A DNA stretch of 64,000 bases from Persicitalea sp963803495 (GCA_963803495.1 CAWDMP010000002.1:3658001-3722000), one strand, 5' to 3'. Shown: positions 16,843-26,835, counted from the first letter of the stretch. Notes: a model not told the origin generated them from the sequence alone. Numbers and translations: made by a program.

Positions 16843-18399
16843 ATGAAATTACACAAATTCAGAAAAGCGGCCACTCTGCTCTTGTGCGGAGTGGCACTAC
16901 TGGGGCCGACGGCTTGTCAGGATTTCCTCGACGAGCAAGACCCCTCCAACCTTACTCCCGATAGTTTTTACTCTATCCCCGACCACGCCGAGGCGGGTAT
17001 AGCGGCCACCTATGCCGACCTTCGGTTTCATGGGAACGGCGCCGGTATTTTCTCGTCCAACTGGCAACTACTTGAAGCCGTAACCGGAACCTCTACCACC
17101 GAGACGGCCCAAAACTCGGATCTAAACAACCTGTATTCGCTTTCGTATGATGCCTTCACGGGCCACATCGAGAACTACTGGAACGGATTGTACCGGGTAG
17201 TTGCTAACGCTAATCAGGTGCTCGACAAGGTGCCGCCCATTACCCCGATGCCCGAAGCCCAGAAAAGGAAGATACTGGGAGAAGCCAGTTTCCTACGTGC
17301 TTGGTCTTATTTCAGTCTCGTGCAACTTTGGGGCGATGTGCCGCTGGTCACCGCCCCGCAGTCGGCCTCTTCCGAAAATTTCTTTCCTAGCCGCACACCC
17401 AAAGATCAGGTATACGCTCAGATCGTGGCTGACCTGCAGTCTGCCGAAGCGGCGGGGCTTCCCTGGATGGATCCGTCGGGACGGGTAAACCAGGCAGCTG
17501 TAAAGACGTTGCTGTCCAAGGTGTACCTTACCATGGCTGGATTCCCGCTTAAGAAGGGTGCCTCGCACTACAAGCTGGCCGCCGATAAGGCACTGGAAGT
17601 AATCACTTACGCCAATGCTAATCCCGCCGTGATCAACCTGTTTCCAAAGTACACAGATATAAACAATGAGACGCTCAAAAACCGCCTCGAGCACCTTTTC
17701 ATGATCCAGTACAACGCCGTGGTGGCCCAAAACCCCATGGGAAACTTCTTTCCAAACTTCCAGCCCGTCACCTTTGCCGGACCTGGTGGTACAGGTAGTT
17801 CGGTGCCTACGCTGTCGTTTTACAACTCCTTTGAAGCCGGCGACCTGCGAACGAAGGATCAGCAGGGCTGGTTCTATACCTCCTATTACCAGAACGGCAG
17901 CGGCAACCGCTTCGAATTGGGCGGTCCTTATGTGTTTAAACACTTTAATCGGATCGCCAACGGCACACAGGGCGTGGCGGGCTCCCGCAACAACAACCTG
18001 AACGTACCGTTATTGCGCTACGCCGAAACGCTGCTCATTTTTGCCGAGGCACAAAACGAAGTAGGTGGCCCTACGCAACAAGCCTACGATGCATACAGGA
18101 AAGTGCGGGACCGCTCCACGTTGGCCACGCCCGCACTGGGTACATTCAACGCGGCCAGTTTCCGGGAGGCCGTATGGCGCGAGCGCTGGTACGAGTTTGC
18201 CTACGAGCAAATCACTTGGTACGATATGGTGCGGCTGCGCAAAGTGTTCAACGAGAAGACCAAAGGCTTCGACGACTTCGTGGGCCACGTCAATCTGAAT
18301 ACGAATGTCGCCCTGGCCGAAAGGCACCTGCTGTTTCCGATCGGAGCGCGGGAGATGCAGAACAATCCGAACTTGAAGACACAGAACCCAGGGTATTGA
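16843..18399 (+). CDS. SusD/RagB family substrate-binding lipoprotein (locus 1)
   Basis: A 518-residue surface lipoprotein. The signal ends in LLGPTACQD with the lipidated Cys at residue 25. SusD features are the N-terminal FLDEQDPSNLTPDSFY, the TPR-like EASFLRAWSYFSLVQLWGDV in the first third, and the C-terminal REAVWRERWYEFAYEQ...WYDMVRLRK region. It starts 42 bp after susC and is co-transcribed with it, then ends at a strong terminator. It should cap the SusC barrel and bind substrate. Confidence 0.95.
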   Translation: MKLHKFRKAATLLLCGVALLGPTACQDFLDEQDPSNLTPDSFYSIPDHAEAGIAATYADLRFHGNGAGIFSSNWQLLEAVTGTSTTETAQNSDLNNLYSLSYDAFTGHIENYWNGLYRVVANANQVLDKVPPITPMPEAQKRKILGEASFLRAWSYFSLVQLWGDVPLVTAPQSASSENFFPSRTPKDQVYAQIVADLQSAEAAGLPWMDPSGRVNQAAVKTLLSKVYLTMAGFPLKKGASHYKLAADKALEVITYANANPAVINLFPKYTDINNETLKNRLEHLFMIQYNAVVAQNPMGNFFPNFQPVTFAGPGGTGSSVPTLSFYNSFEAGDLRTKDQQGWFYTSYYQNGSGNRFELGGPYVFKHFNRIANGTQGVAGSRNNNLNVPLLRYAETLLIFAEAQNEVGGPTQQAYDAYRKVRDRSTLATPALGTFNAASFREAVWRERWYEFAYEQITWYDMVRLRKVFNEKTKGFDDFVGHVNLNTNVALAERHLLFPIGAREMQNNPNLKTQNPGY

Positions 18400-18424
18400 T
18401 TAATTATGGATGAGTGAAAGCGTG

Positions 18425-18464
18425 AAAGAGCCGCTTGCGATGATTCGCTAGCGGCTCTTTTTTT
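18425..18464 (+). terminator. Intrinsic terminator of SusCD locus 1
   Basis: A 16-bp stem (AAAGAGCCGCTTGCGA / TCGCTAGCGGCTCTTT, one mismatch) with the loop TGAT and a T7 run. Confidence 0.9.
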
Positions 18465-18475
18465 AACACAAAAAA

Positions 18476-18502
18476 AGCGGGCAATTCCAAAGAACTGCCC
18501 GC
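18476..18502 (-). terminator. Intrinsic terminator of the cytochrome c gene
   Basis: AGCGGGCAATT pairs with the complementary arm around a short loop. The plus-strand A-run before it gives the U-run for the minus-strand transcript. It sits 24 bp after the cytochrome stop. Confidence 0.8.
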
Positions 18503-18526
18503 TCAAATCTGATTGTCTTTAACAAC

Positions 18527-18880
18527 CTACTTTCCTTTCTTGGCATCCTTTGGCGCCAGCGAGTTGATGTACTTGGCTAGTTTCATGGCGTCGTCCTTAG
18601 GTACCTGCGTCATGGGGGCCATCGGTGGGTAGCCGGGCCAGTTCTCGGGAACGGGCTTGTAGATCAGTTCCACAATTTTGGCGTCGGAATATCCTTTTTT
18701 GGCTACATCGGTGTAGGCCGGACCCACGAGGCGGGCGTCGACTTTATGGCAAGCGCTGCAAATGTTCTTGTTCATCAGCGCGGTGATATCATCGGGTACC
18801 TTCACTTGGGCCTGGGCTGAAGTGGCACCCGCGAAGGCGGCGATGAGCACGGCGCTCAGTAGTCCTAATTTCTTTTTCAT
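18527..18880 (-). CDS. Small periplasmic c-type cytochrome
   Basis: A 117-residue monohaem class I cytochrome c. The signal peptide MKKKLGLLSAVLIAAFAG ends near AQA. The haem site is CSACH at residues 41-45, and the distal Met ligand is in PGYPPMAPM near residues 87-90. The length and the VGPAY...KKGY spacing fit the c551/c552 group that shuttles electrons in the periplasm. It is a single gene with its own terminator. The upstream 77 bp separate it from the nuclease gene on the same strand. Confidence 0.92.
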   Translation of the reverse strand: MKKKLGLLSAVLIAAFAGATSAQAQVKVPDDITALMNKNICSACHKVDARLVGPAYTDVAKKGYSDAKIVELIYKPVPENWPGYPPMAPMTQVPKDDAMKLAKYINSLAPKDAKKGK

Positions 18881-18957
18881 GGTCGATTTAATTATTGGTG
18901 TAAAGGAATAAACGGTCGGGGCAGCAAAAGTACGTAAGTACCGGAATTTGCAAAGTT

Positions 18958-20718
18958 TTAAGAAGCATTATTTTCTTCTTCCTCAACGGCTTCCGTAAAA
19001 TCCCACGTTACCCGCAGTACCCGGCTAGTAACGCCTATTTCCTCAAAAAAGTGCTGCCAATGCAGTTGCTGGGCCGATAGGTGGTCGGTCGGGGACTTTA
19101 CTTCCACGAAATCGTAGGCATCGTCCTTCCAGATCAACAAGTCGGGGAAGCCGCGCGTGTTCTCGCGCAGGTGGCGGGCCATTTCGAGCAGGATCGCACC
19201 GAGTTGCGCCGGGCTGAGGTACCGCACCAGCGTCAGCACGATTTCGAGTAGTCCGTCGAACCAGGCCACCAGTACATTGGCGACGCCGAATTTCTCCTCG
19301 TAGGTACGCTTGATCAACTCATTGAACGCCGCGTTGTCGGGTAGTGCGGCCAGCCGCTCGCGAAGCATTTTCTCCCTTTTTGTATAAAAATCGGGCAAGA
19401 AAAAATCGGAAGGTACCCGCTGCAGCGGATGGTGGATGGCCCGCACGTTGGTATCGTAGATGATGTCCCAAAACACCAGCCCGAACAGCGCCCGCCACGG
19501 CTCGTTCTCGCTGAATACGGCCTCGTAATCGCGCTCCCGGAAGTACTCCATCACACCCCGCTCCACCCGGTAGCGGTACGAAATCGGGATGGGTACCGCG
19601 TCGGCCTCCTTTAACGCTTTGGTAGTCCGGCGCACCACGCGTTTCTTTTTGTTTTGGATTTTTTCTTTGTAATCCAGCCCGAAAAACCGTTCGTCGGCAT
19701 TTTGGGGATTGGCGATCATGTCGTCGCATAGCGCGAGCGCCTCTTCCAGCGATCCGACTTTTTGGAGTAGTCGGGCGCGGCGCTCGCGCGAGGGCGCGTG
19801 ATCGGTGAGCTGGTATACGGCCAGCGCCTGCTCAGGTAGTTTCTTTCGTTCGAGCCACGCGCCGATGCGCAAAATCAGCCGCCGGTAGGAGGGGGCGGCT
19901 ACCGCGCTCAGTTCACCCACCAGGCCGCCCTGCCAGTTCATGAACCAGTCGTAGACTTCCTCGGGGGGCAGCGCGTCCTTCTGCTCGTGGAAAGTTTCGC
20001 TCGTGAGCGAAATCATCAGCTTGTCCTCCACGTCTTGCCGCGTCTCGAAGCGCACCGAGAAATTTTCCTCCTGAAACGACTGGTACTGCACATGCCCCAA
20101 GTCCCGAATCACAAACTCGGTCATGTCGTTGTGCCGATTGCCGAAAAACAGAAAACGCATCATCATCGCCTCGACTTCGTAGCATACTTTGATCACCGGT
20201 TCGAGTACTTCCAGGCCTTCGATGAGTTCTTCGGGCGTGTACTCGTGCATCAGCCAGCGTACCAGGTCGGGCTTGCGAATGCTCTTGGCGGGCATCACTA
20301 CGGGTGCCAGGGCCTGGGTGAGCATGAGTAGTTCGGGCTTGGTGAAAAGATCCACAATGTCGGTGGCGCGGGCGCTATGCTGCTCACCCAAATTATCGAT
20401 GAAGCCCGTTTCCAAGAGCTCGGTCAAGGTGGCCGGAATATCGTCGAGCTCGGGATACGCGAGCGCATTTACCTTAAAAAAAGAACCCCGGCGGTTGGTG
20501 AAGCGCACGAACAGGCACTGGGCGTCTTCCGAAAGTAGATCGAAGGCGTCCAGGAACTGCCGCTCCGGGTCAAGCAGAATCGCGTCGTAGAGTTTTTTGA
20601 CAAATTCGAGAACGTAGCGGTAGTTGTCGAGGTAGTACTTTGGGGGAAGATCGGGGGGAGAAGTCAATTTTGAATGAATGATAGAATGCTGGAATGTCAC
20701 TTTGTAGAAAACAGCCAA
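18958..20718 (-). CDS. FAN1-like VRR-NUC domain nuclease
   Basis: A protein of up to 586 residues with FAN1 architecture. It has an N-terminal winged-helix/SAP-like part (LFVRFTNRRGSFFKVNALAY; LVRWLMHEYTPEELIEG), a central TPR-like helical region (EQALAVYQLTDHAPSRERRARLL) and a C-terminal VRR-NUC domain. The PD-(D/E)xK core reads GFPDLLIWKDDAYDFVEVKS followed by LSAQQLHWQHFF. Family members cut 5' flaps and help repair interstrand crosslinks. The ATG at 20718 lies inside a repeat-like segment, and a TTG at 20667 (giving TSPPDLPPKYYLDNY) may be the true start. It stands alone, without an adjacent helicase. Confidence 0.88.
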   Translation of the reverse strand: MAVFYKVTFQHSIIHSKLTSPPDLPPKYYLDNYRYVLEFVKKLYDAILLDPERQFLDAFDLLSEDAQCLFVRFTNRRGSFFKVNALAYPELDDIPATLTELLETGFIDNLGEQHSARATDIVDLFTKPELLMLTQALAPVVMPAKSIRKPDLVRWLMHEYTPEELIEGLEVLEPVIKVCYEVEAMMMRFLFFGNRHNDMTEFVIRDLGHVQYQSFQEENFSVRFETRQDVEDKLMISLTSETFHEQKDALPPEEVYDWFMNWQGGLVGELSAVAAPSYRRLILRIGAWLERKKLPEQALAVYQLTDHAPSRERRARLLQKVGSLEEALALCDDMIANPQNADERFFGLDYKEKIQNKKKRVVRRTTKALKEADAVPIPISYRYRVERGVMEYFRERDYEAVFSENEPWRALFGLVFWDIIYDTNVRAIHHPLQRVPSDFFLPDFYTKREKMLRERLAALPDNAAFNELIKRTYEEKFGVANVLVAWFDGLLEIVLTLVRYLSPAQLGAILLEMARHLRENTRGFPDLLIWKDDAYDFVEVKSPTDHLSAQQLHWQHFFEEIGVTSRVLRVTWDFTEAVEEEENNAS

Positions 20719-20854
20719 ACCTCTGGTTTGTGTTCAGAAATTGGCTCAATGGATAGGATGCTTCCGCCATGCATGTTACAGTTTTCGTGCCCCGGAGGGG
20801 CCAACCGTTAATAGCGAAGGTCAAAGTAAATGTCGGCCGCGCCCCGGAGGGGCC
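20695..20854. repeat. REP-like element with two GCCCCGGAGGGGCC palindromes
   Basis: GCCCCGGAGGGGCC occurs at 20789-20802 and again at 20841-20854 (period 52), each preceded by CG and followed by different bases. The flank 20695-20725 (GTCACTTTGTAGAAAACAG) also looks like part of a repeat unit. It lies in the roughly 300-bp divergent gap between the nuclease and pgk. Confidence 0.6.
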
Positions 20855-20984
20855 GCCCATCGCGGATAAGAAACGTACTTGCTAATTCTTGCAAATAAAT
20901 TGAAACATTAATTTTTAAAATATAAATAATCCAATCAAAAATTCTTGACTAAGGCTTAATTGTAGTATTCTGCAAAGATTGATA

Positions 20985-20992
20985 TACATTTG
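20985..20992 (+). promoter_or_regulatory. Candidate -7 element (TACATTTG) of the pgk promoter
   Basis: TACATTTG matches TAnnTTTG and has TTG at 20960-20962 upstream, near the expected -33 spacing though slightly long. It lies 30 bp before the pgk ATG. Confidence 0.45.
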
Positions 20993-21021
20993 TTTTCGTG
21001 AAAATTAACCTCAATGACCCT

Positions 21022-22212
21022 ATGAAAACACTGGATTCCTACAATTTTTCCGGTAAAAAAGCTTTAGTTCGTGTCGATTTCAACGTTCCGTTGAACGATA
21101 AGTACGAGATCACCGACGACACCCGGATCAAGGCCACCATCCCAACCATCACCAAGATATTGAACGACGGCGGAGCCTGTATCCTGATGTCGCATTTGGG
21201 CCGCCCCAAGGAGGGTCCGACCGACAAGTACTCGCTGCGCCACCTGGTCAATCCGCTCTCGCTGATTTTTGGCAAGACGGTGAAATTTGCCGACGATGCC
21301 GTGGGCGAACAAGCTACGAAAATGGCAGCGGACTTAAAACCCGGTGAGATTTTGCTGTTGGAAAACCTGCGTTTTCACAAGGAAGAGGAGAAAGGCGACG
21401 AAGCCTTTGCCGAGAAACTGGCCAAGTTGGGCGATGTGTGGGTAATGGACGCCTTCGGTACCGCGCACCGCGCCCACGCCTCTACGGCCGTGATCGGTAA
21501 GTATTTTAAGGACAAAGTGGCGGGCTACGTGATGCAAGCTGAGATCGACAATGCGCAGCGCCTGCTCGAGCAAGCCGAACGCCCTTTTACGGCCATCATG
21601 GGCGGCGCCAAAATTTCCGACAAAATCCTGATCATCGAAAAGCTGATCGACAGCGTCGACAACCTCATCATCGGCGGCGGGATGTCCTACACCTTCGCCA
21701 AAGCCAAAGGCGGTAGCATCGGTAAGTCGCTGCTCGAAGAAGACAAAATGGACCTGACGCTGGAATTGGTCGAGAAGGCCAAAGCCAAGGGCGTCAACCT
21801 CATCCTGCCCGTCGACACGGTGATCGCCGACGATTTTAGCAATACCGCCGAGCGGAAAGTCGTCAAGTCGGGCCACATCCCCGACGACTGGCAGGGGCTG
21901 GACATCGGACCCGAAACATGTGAAAAATTTGCCGAAGTCATCGCCAAATCCAAAACGGTACTTTGGAACGGACCGATGGGGGTATTCGAATTCTCAAACT
22001 TCGCTCAGGGTACCGAAGCCATCGCGCAGGCAGTTGTGAAAGCCACCGAAGAAAACGATGCCTTCTCGCTCATCGGCGGCGGCGACTCGGCCTCGGCCGT
22101 CAACAACGCCGGCTACGGCGACCGCGTCAGCTACGTATCCACGGGCGGCGGCGCGCTGCTGGAATACATGGAAGGTAAAACGTTGCCGGGCGTAGCGGCG
22201 CTGGAATCGTAG
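21022..22212 (+). CDS. pgk: Phosphoglycerate kinase
   Basis: A 396-residue cytoplasmic glycolytic enzyme that transfers the phosphate of 1,3-bisphosphoglycerate to ADP. The ATG at 21022 (MKTLDSYNFSGKKALVRVDF) gives the standard N-terminus; a GTG at 20998 would add eight residues. Substrate-binding RVDFNVPL and SHLGRP are present. The nucleotide site shows FTAIMGGAKISDK, VLWNGPMGVFEF and the C-terminal SLIGGGDSASAV. The frame is intact. It is a single-gene unit, followed by a perfect 23-bp hairpin. Confidence 0.98.
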   Translation: MKTLDSYNFSGKKALVRVDFNVPLNDKYEITDDTRIKATIPTITKILNDGGACILMSHLGRPKEGPTDKYSLRHLVNPLSLIFGKTVKFADDAVGEQATKMAADLKPGEILLLENLRFHKEEEKGDEAFAEKLAKLGDVWVMDAFGTAHRAHASTAVIGKYFKDKVAGYVMQAEIDNAQRLLEQAERPFTAIMGGAKISDKILIIEKLIDSVDNLIIGGGMSYTFAKAKGGSIGKSLLEEDKMDLTLELVEKAKAKGVNLILPVDTVIADDFSNTAERKVVKSGHIPDDWQGLDIGPETCEKFAEVIAKSKTVLWNGPMGVFEFSNFAQGTEAIAQAVVKATEENDAFSLIGGGDSASAVNNAGYGDRVSYVSTGGGALLEYMEGKTLPGVAALES

Positions 22213-22270
22213 TAGTGACACGGTTTATCGCATCCTGGCCGACTACATCGTGGGCGGGCAGGTTTGACAT

Positions 22271-22320
22271 AAAGGGGCCGGAACCGGAAGCATGGATATG
22301 CTTCCGGTTCCGGCCCCTTT
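22271..22320 (+). terminator. Perfect 23-bp hairpin after pgk
   Basis: The arms 22271-22293 and 22298-22320 are perfectly complementary (AAAGGGGCCGGAACCGGAAG outward) around the loop GGAT. The 3' arm ends in TTT but no long T-run follows. The arm itself contains CCGGAACCGG-type symmetry. It probably terminates pgk and protects its 3' end. Confidence 0.75.
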
Positions 22321-22662
22321 GACTGGGAGGTTTCTGTATTTTTAGAAACCGCTTATGCGTGACAATCTTCGCCGCGATAGGACACCGTAATAGAACTCGA
22401 TGTTGCGTTAGCTGCTGATCCAGCCAATTTCTTCGTTGTCCATATGGAAAGTAGCCACACCCGTCGCAGGGTAGTGTTCAGTGACGGAGTCGCCCGATAA
22501 GCAGACGCCGTTGCTGCCTTACTTCCCTCGGTCTGGTTTTATTCTGCCCTGCTGCAAAAATATATATAGGTTCAAAGAAAGGCATTTCATTCCCCTGACG
22601 CAACCTGCCGGATGCATCGGACCGTAACAAAGAGCGTAGATCAAACCAAAAACACTTCCTTC
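22321..22662. other. Intergenic interval without a recognised gene
   Basis: About 340 bp lie between the pgk hairpin and the YceI gene. A second weak hairpin (GGTTTCT...AGAAACC) lies near 22328-22349. The rest shows no coding-like frame, tRNA or repeat. Just after the pgk stop, at 22211-22235, there is a degenerate copy of the GTAGAGACGCG-type palindrome described below. Confidence 0.4.
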
Positions 22663-23190
22663 ATGCGCAAATTACTTCTGTTGGTGGCACTGGCCGCGTC
22701 ATCCCTTTCCTATGGCCAATCCTGGACGCCCACCGCTGCCCGAACTGCCTTCACGGCCAAAATGTTCGGCGTGAAAGTAGTCGGTACCTTCAAGGGATTC
22801 AAGGGCAATGTCAAATTCGACCCCAATAACCTCGCCCAGTCCAGCATATCGGGCAGCGTCGATGCCGCAACGGTCGATACCGACAATTCCCTCCGCGATG
22901 GTCACCTCCGCGAGAAGGAAGATTTCTTCCAGGTAGCGAAGTACCCGCGCGTCACGCTCAAATCTACCAAAATCGAAAAGTCCGGCTCGGGCTACGTAGG
23001 TACCTTCGACCTAATGCTCAGAAACGTCACCAAAAGCCTTACAATACCTTTCACTTTTACCCAAAGCGGTACCACGGCGGTGCTTGAAGGCACCGGTAAA
23101 ATGGACCGTACCGACTGGGACTTCGGCGGCAACACGCTCGGTATGTCTGACGACGTGAAGCTGGATTTGAAGGTCAATTTAAAACAGTAG
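22663..23190 (+). CDS. YceI family lipid-binding periplasmic protein
   Basis: A 175-residue secreted protein. The ATG at 22663 (MRKLLLLVALAASSLSYG) starts the signal peptide; the frame upstream is unlikely to be coding. The YceI lipocalin-like barrel shows FTAKMFGVKVVGTFKGFKG, the DxxxxxRDGHLREKEDFF segment and a C-terminal TDWDFGGNTLGMSDDVKL. Family members bind polyisoprenoid or other long-chain lipids. The stop codon runs directly into a palindromic dispersed repeat. Confidence 0.92.
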   Translation: MRKLLLLVALAASSLSYGQSWTPTAARTAFTAKMFGVKVVGTFKGFKGNVKFDPNNLAQSSISGSVDAATVDTDNSLRDGHLREKEDFFQVAKYPRVTLKSTKIEKSGSGYVGTFDLMLRNVTKSLTIPFTFTQSGTTAVLEGTGKMDRTDWDFGGNTLGMSDDVKLDLKVNLKQ

Positions 23191-23338
23191 TAGAGACGCG
23201 ATTTATCGCGTCTAGCGTACGCAAGTCAGCGGTAAAAGGCGGCTTTAAGCACCACAAACCCTTCTAATCTATCTCAAAAATTATTCATCCAAAGTAAAGT
23301 AGATTCATCGGCCAGACTCGATAAATCGCGTCTCTACC
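23189..23338. repeat. Inverted pair of small dispersed palindromes
   Basis: A copy of GTAGAG-ACGCGATTTATCGCGTCT lies at 23190-23213, and an inverted, slightly degenerate copy at 23314-23337. The core is a 9-bp stem (AGACGCGAT / ATCGCGTCT) with a TT loop. The two copies flank about 100 bp of non-coding DNA between the YceI gene and the next gene. A third identical copy is at 28364-28388. Confidence 0.75.
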
Positions 23339-23351
23339 ATCACAATCACCA

Positions 23352-24030
23352 ATGAGAAAAATAATTGCTATCTGTTTTCTGTTTGGCATGGCTACGCTAA
23401 CGCAAGCCCAGGATATCCCAAAATCAAGTACTTACCTCGAAGTCGGGCGTGGCCGTGGGCTCGTCCAACCTGGCGGGGGTGGGGGCGCTGCACCACGACT
23501 GGAACCTCGGCAAGCGGCGCCGCCTCGTGGTCGGTACCGGTTTGCGGTTTACGGGTTTCACGGGCAAAGACCTCAATTTTATCACCGCTCCGGCCAATCT
23601 GACGACCGAGGACAACAGCATCGACACGCTGTTCGCGCCAACGCCTTCCCTGTTTTCGGCCAACCTGATGATCAACCTCGGCTTTCGATTCACAGAGAAG
23701 CTGCAAGTGGGATTTTCCATCGATGCTTTGGGGGCTTCGTTCGGTCCGACCGGTTCGCCCGTATACATCCGCAACGGCCAAAGGCAAACTACCAGCGCCA
23801 AGCCTACTTCGCCCAACATCCTGCTCGTGGGCGACAATGACCGCGGTTCACTCAACTCGATGTTCTACGTAAAGTACCGCTTTGGTGCGCATTTGGGCAC
23901 AAAGTTGGGCTTTCAGTACTTGTTCAATGAGCTCACCACCAGCACCGAAGTACAGACAGTACCAAAGGGCAATGACCGTTTTCGCCACAAAAGTACCTCC
24001 GCGTTCATCGGGCTCAACTACACTTTTTGA
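23352..24030 (+). pseudogene. Outer-membrane beta-barrel protein, single frameshift
   Basis: The gene encodes a secreted protein of about 225 residues with signal peptide MRKIIAICFLFGMATLTQAQ, alternating beta segments (KLQVGFSIDALGASF; MFYVKYRFGAHLGTKLGFQY) and the terminal FIGLNYTF typical of outer-membrane barrels. The frame slips near the GGG run 23445-23447: one G fewer gives YLEVGVAVGSSNLAGVGALH and joins the signal peptide to the barrel. The function is unknown. It is followed by a strong bidirectional terminator. Confidence 0.75.
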
Positions 24031-24052
24031 GACCATCCGATCTTGAATACAC

Positions 24053-24086
24053 AAAAAATCCGCTTCCCATGGGGAAGCGGATTTTT
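24053..24086. terminator. Bidirectional intrinsic terminator
   Basis: AAAAATCCGCTTCCC pairs with GGGGAAGCGGATTTTT, with an A-run before and a T-run after. It serves the convergent barrel gene and the minus-strand receptor gene. Confidence 0.9.
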
Positions 24087-24134
24087 ATATCATAACCTAA
24101 ACTAATCGTATGAGGATCAGTGTCGTGGCGGGCG

Positions 24135-26600
24135 TCAATTGGACTTGACGCGCTGCTGCAGGTCGTCGGAACCGGTGTTGCGCTGCCGGGCTCCTTTCAC
24201 GTTTTGGTTGCCGAAGCGGTAGGTGAAGGTCAGCCGGACCTGGCGGCTGGGCCAGGTGGAGCGCACGCGCAGGTCGATTTCCTGAAACTGGGCGCGCCCC
24301 CGGAATTTGTTGGTCCAAAGCAGGTCACTGACGTTGAGGCGGATGGTACCTTTCTTCTCCCACACGCTTTTCTGGAGGCCGAGGTTGAGCATTCCCTGGG
24401 GCTGGGCGACGAAGAAACCGTACACCGAGCGGCTGTTGTACCAGCCTGACAATTCGGCCGTCCACTCCTTGCCCAGCTTGAATTGGTTGCTGGCGTAGAC
24501 GTTGTAGTTGAACTGCTCTACTTCAAAAAGTTCGTCGCCGTAGAAGGTGTCGAAGCGGTTGTACGAACCCGTGAAGTTGGTTTGTAGCGTCCACCACTTG
24601 GCCACCGGAATGGGGAGTGAAACGGTCAGATTCAGGTTGTCCTGGTTGTCGAGATTTTCGGTTGTGACGAACGTCTTGTTCTCGGCGGGGATCTGGCGTG
24701 GTACTTCGCTGGCGATCAGGTCGCTGATGCGGCTGTACGACAGGCTGGTGTTCAAAAAGCCCTTGTATACATGGGTCAGTTGCACCGAGTGCGTGTACTG
24801 GGGCCGTAGATTGGGGTTGCCCCGCTCGAACGTAAACGGATCGAGGTAAAATTCGAAGGGATTCAGCGACTGGTAGTCGGGCCGGTCGATGCGGCGGCTG
24901 TACGACAGATTCAGTACGTTGCTGCTATCCAGATTCCGCGACACGAACACGCTGGGAAACAGGTTGATGTAATTGCGATCGCGCACGTCGTTGAGCGTGA
25001 TCGAATTGCCGACCGAGTGCGTGTGCTCGACCCGGAAGCCCAACTGATAGGACGTTTTCTCGTCTATCTTGCCACCGTAGTTGGCGTAGGCAGCGTTGAT
25101 GTTTTCGGTGTACTTGAAGCGGTTGGTACGCGTGGGGTCGATGCGCCAGTCGTCTTCCTTGATCTCAAAAACCATATCGTTGTCCGAAGCCACATAGCTG
25201 CTTTTCAGACCCGTTTCGAACTTGCCCTTGCCGATGGTCTGGGCGTAGTCGAGCTTGATTACCCCGATGTCGATGACCGACGGCATATCGTTCCGCACCA
25301 ATTCGGGCGCGCCTTCCGGGCTGCCGCTGGGCTTGAAGTAGTCGGTGGTCAGCGTGTTGAAACTTTTGCCATTGTACCGCACATAATCGGCGTCGAAAGT
25401 CAGTTCCTTTCCTTTGTCGTCGAACTTGTGCTTCATGTTCAGGTTGGCGGTCACGTTGCTCATCTTCTGGCCGCTGTTCGTGTTGGTGACGAATGAGCGC
25501 ATCAAGTTCATGTCTCCGTCCAGAATGTTGGTGTTGTTGACGCCGTCGGGTTGCGACCAATCGTTGCATGAATCCCGAGCGCCAGCACACCGATGGTAGT
25601 CTTGTCGGTCAGGCTGTAATCCATGCCGACACGGAGGCTGTAGTTCTGGTAGTTGGAGCGGCGCACGCTCCGCTGATCGAAAACCGTCACATTTCCTTCG
25701 AAAGGAATCGTGCGGTAGATGTCGTTGGTGTTTTCGTTTTGACCTGAGTACACGCTGCCGTTCCCGAATAGGTTGACTTTGCCCCGGCGGTAGTTGAGCG
25801 AAAGGGAGCCGTTGCCGCGTCCCAATCCCATGTCGGGCATGTAGCCGCCACCCAGGTTGATGTTACCGTTGGTACCGAAAGTTCTTATTTTTCTTGAATT
25901 TGATATTGATGATACCCGAATTACCCGCCGCGTCGTACTTGGCCGAAGGGTTGGTGATCAGCTCGATCTTCTCGATGTTGTCGCTGGGCGTGTTGCGCAG
26001 CAGATTCATCACTTCGGTCTGCGAGAGGTAGGTTTGCTTGCCGTCGATTTGCACGATCACACCCTCTTTTCCCCGCAATCGCAGGCGGTCGTTCTGCTGG
26101 TCGACGACCACGCCGGGTGAGCGCTCCAGTACTTCCAGGGCCGTGGCGCCCGCCGACACGATGCTATTCTCGACGTTCACGACCGTGCGGTCGATCTGTT
26201 GTTCGATAAAGGGCTTTTGCGCTACGACCTTGACCTCTTGCAACAGCTCTGCACTGACGGTCAACTGTACGGGTGAAAGCTGGATGGGAGCGTTATCGAC
26301 GACGAACATCGGGCTGTATACTTTTTGGTACCCGACCATCGAAACCAGCGTGAGGTAGCGGCCCGTCGCCACTTCCTCGAAGGTGTACTTGCCGTCGGTA
26401 TCGGTGGTCATGCCTTTGGCCAGGGTAGAGTCGCGAGCTTGCAGGAGTAGTACGTTGACAAAGGGCGCGGCGACTTGCTTTTCGTCGGTAACCGAGCCCG
26501 ACACTGTGCCCCGACTGTTCGCAGCCCGAGCGTTGTTTTGAGCCCATAGCGCTGCCGGGCTGAGTAGCATCGCTGCTACCAGAGTAGTTAAAAATTTCAT
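24135..26600 (-). pseudogene. TonB-dependent-type outer-membrane beta-barrel receptor, at least two frameshifts
   Basis: Three overlapping frames together encode about 820 residues. They contain a signal peptide (MKFLTTLVAAMLLSPAALWA), a carboxypeptidase-regulatory domain (GTVSGSVTDEKQVAAPFVNV), a plug (ALEVLERSPGVVVDQQNDRL), and a long barrel with IDRPDYQSLNPFEFYLDPFT as in the OMP_b-brl_3 group. The first slip is near 25878 (one extra T in AACTTTCGGTACC; correction gives KNFGTNGNINLGGGYMP). The second is near 25565-25575, where NDWSQPDGVNNTNILDGD follows. The C-terminus continues to 24135 in good frame. The ligand is unknown. It is a stand-alone receptor, not a SusC. Confidence 0.85.
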
Positions 26601-26835
26601 GGCTAATAGTAGTTAAAGTTCCCGACCCGCTGGATTTCCGAGCCGTTTTGATGTTTCAAAGGTAGGTACTATGTAATGCATAGAACCTTTTTATACATGA
26701 AAGGTAGATATTTGGTATAAATGGATATTCAATTTTGACTTTCGTTTCTCGGGTTCATCTATTGGATGCAGGTAGGAAGCAAGAAGTTGCACCGCCAGCG
26801 ACTTTTCCCTAATTTTCAACCGTCAAGCGGCATAA

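Noticed and set aside
22271..22320. Perfect hairpin as a small RNA or inverted terminal repeat
   Set aside because: Position right after pgk and symmetry around a tetraloop fit a terminator; no partner copy is seen nearby.
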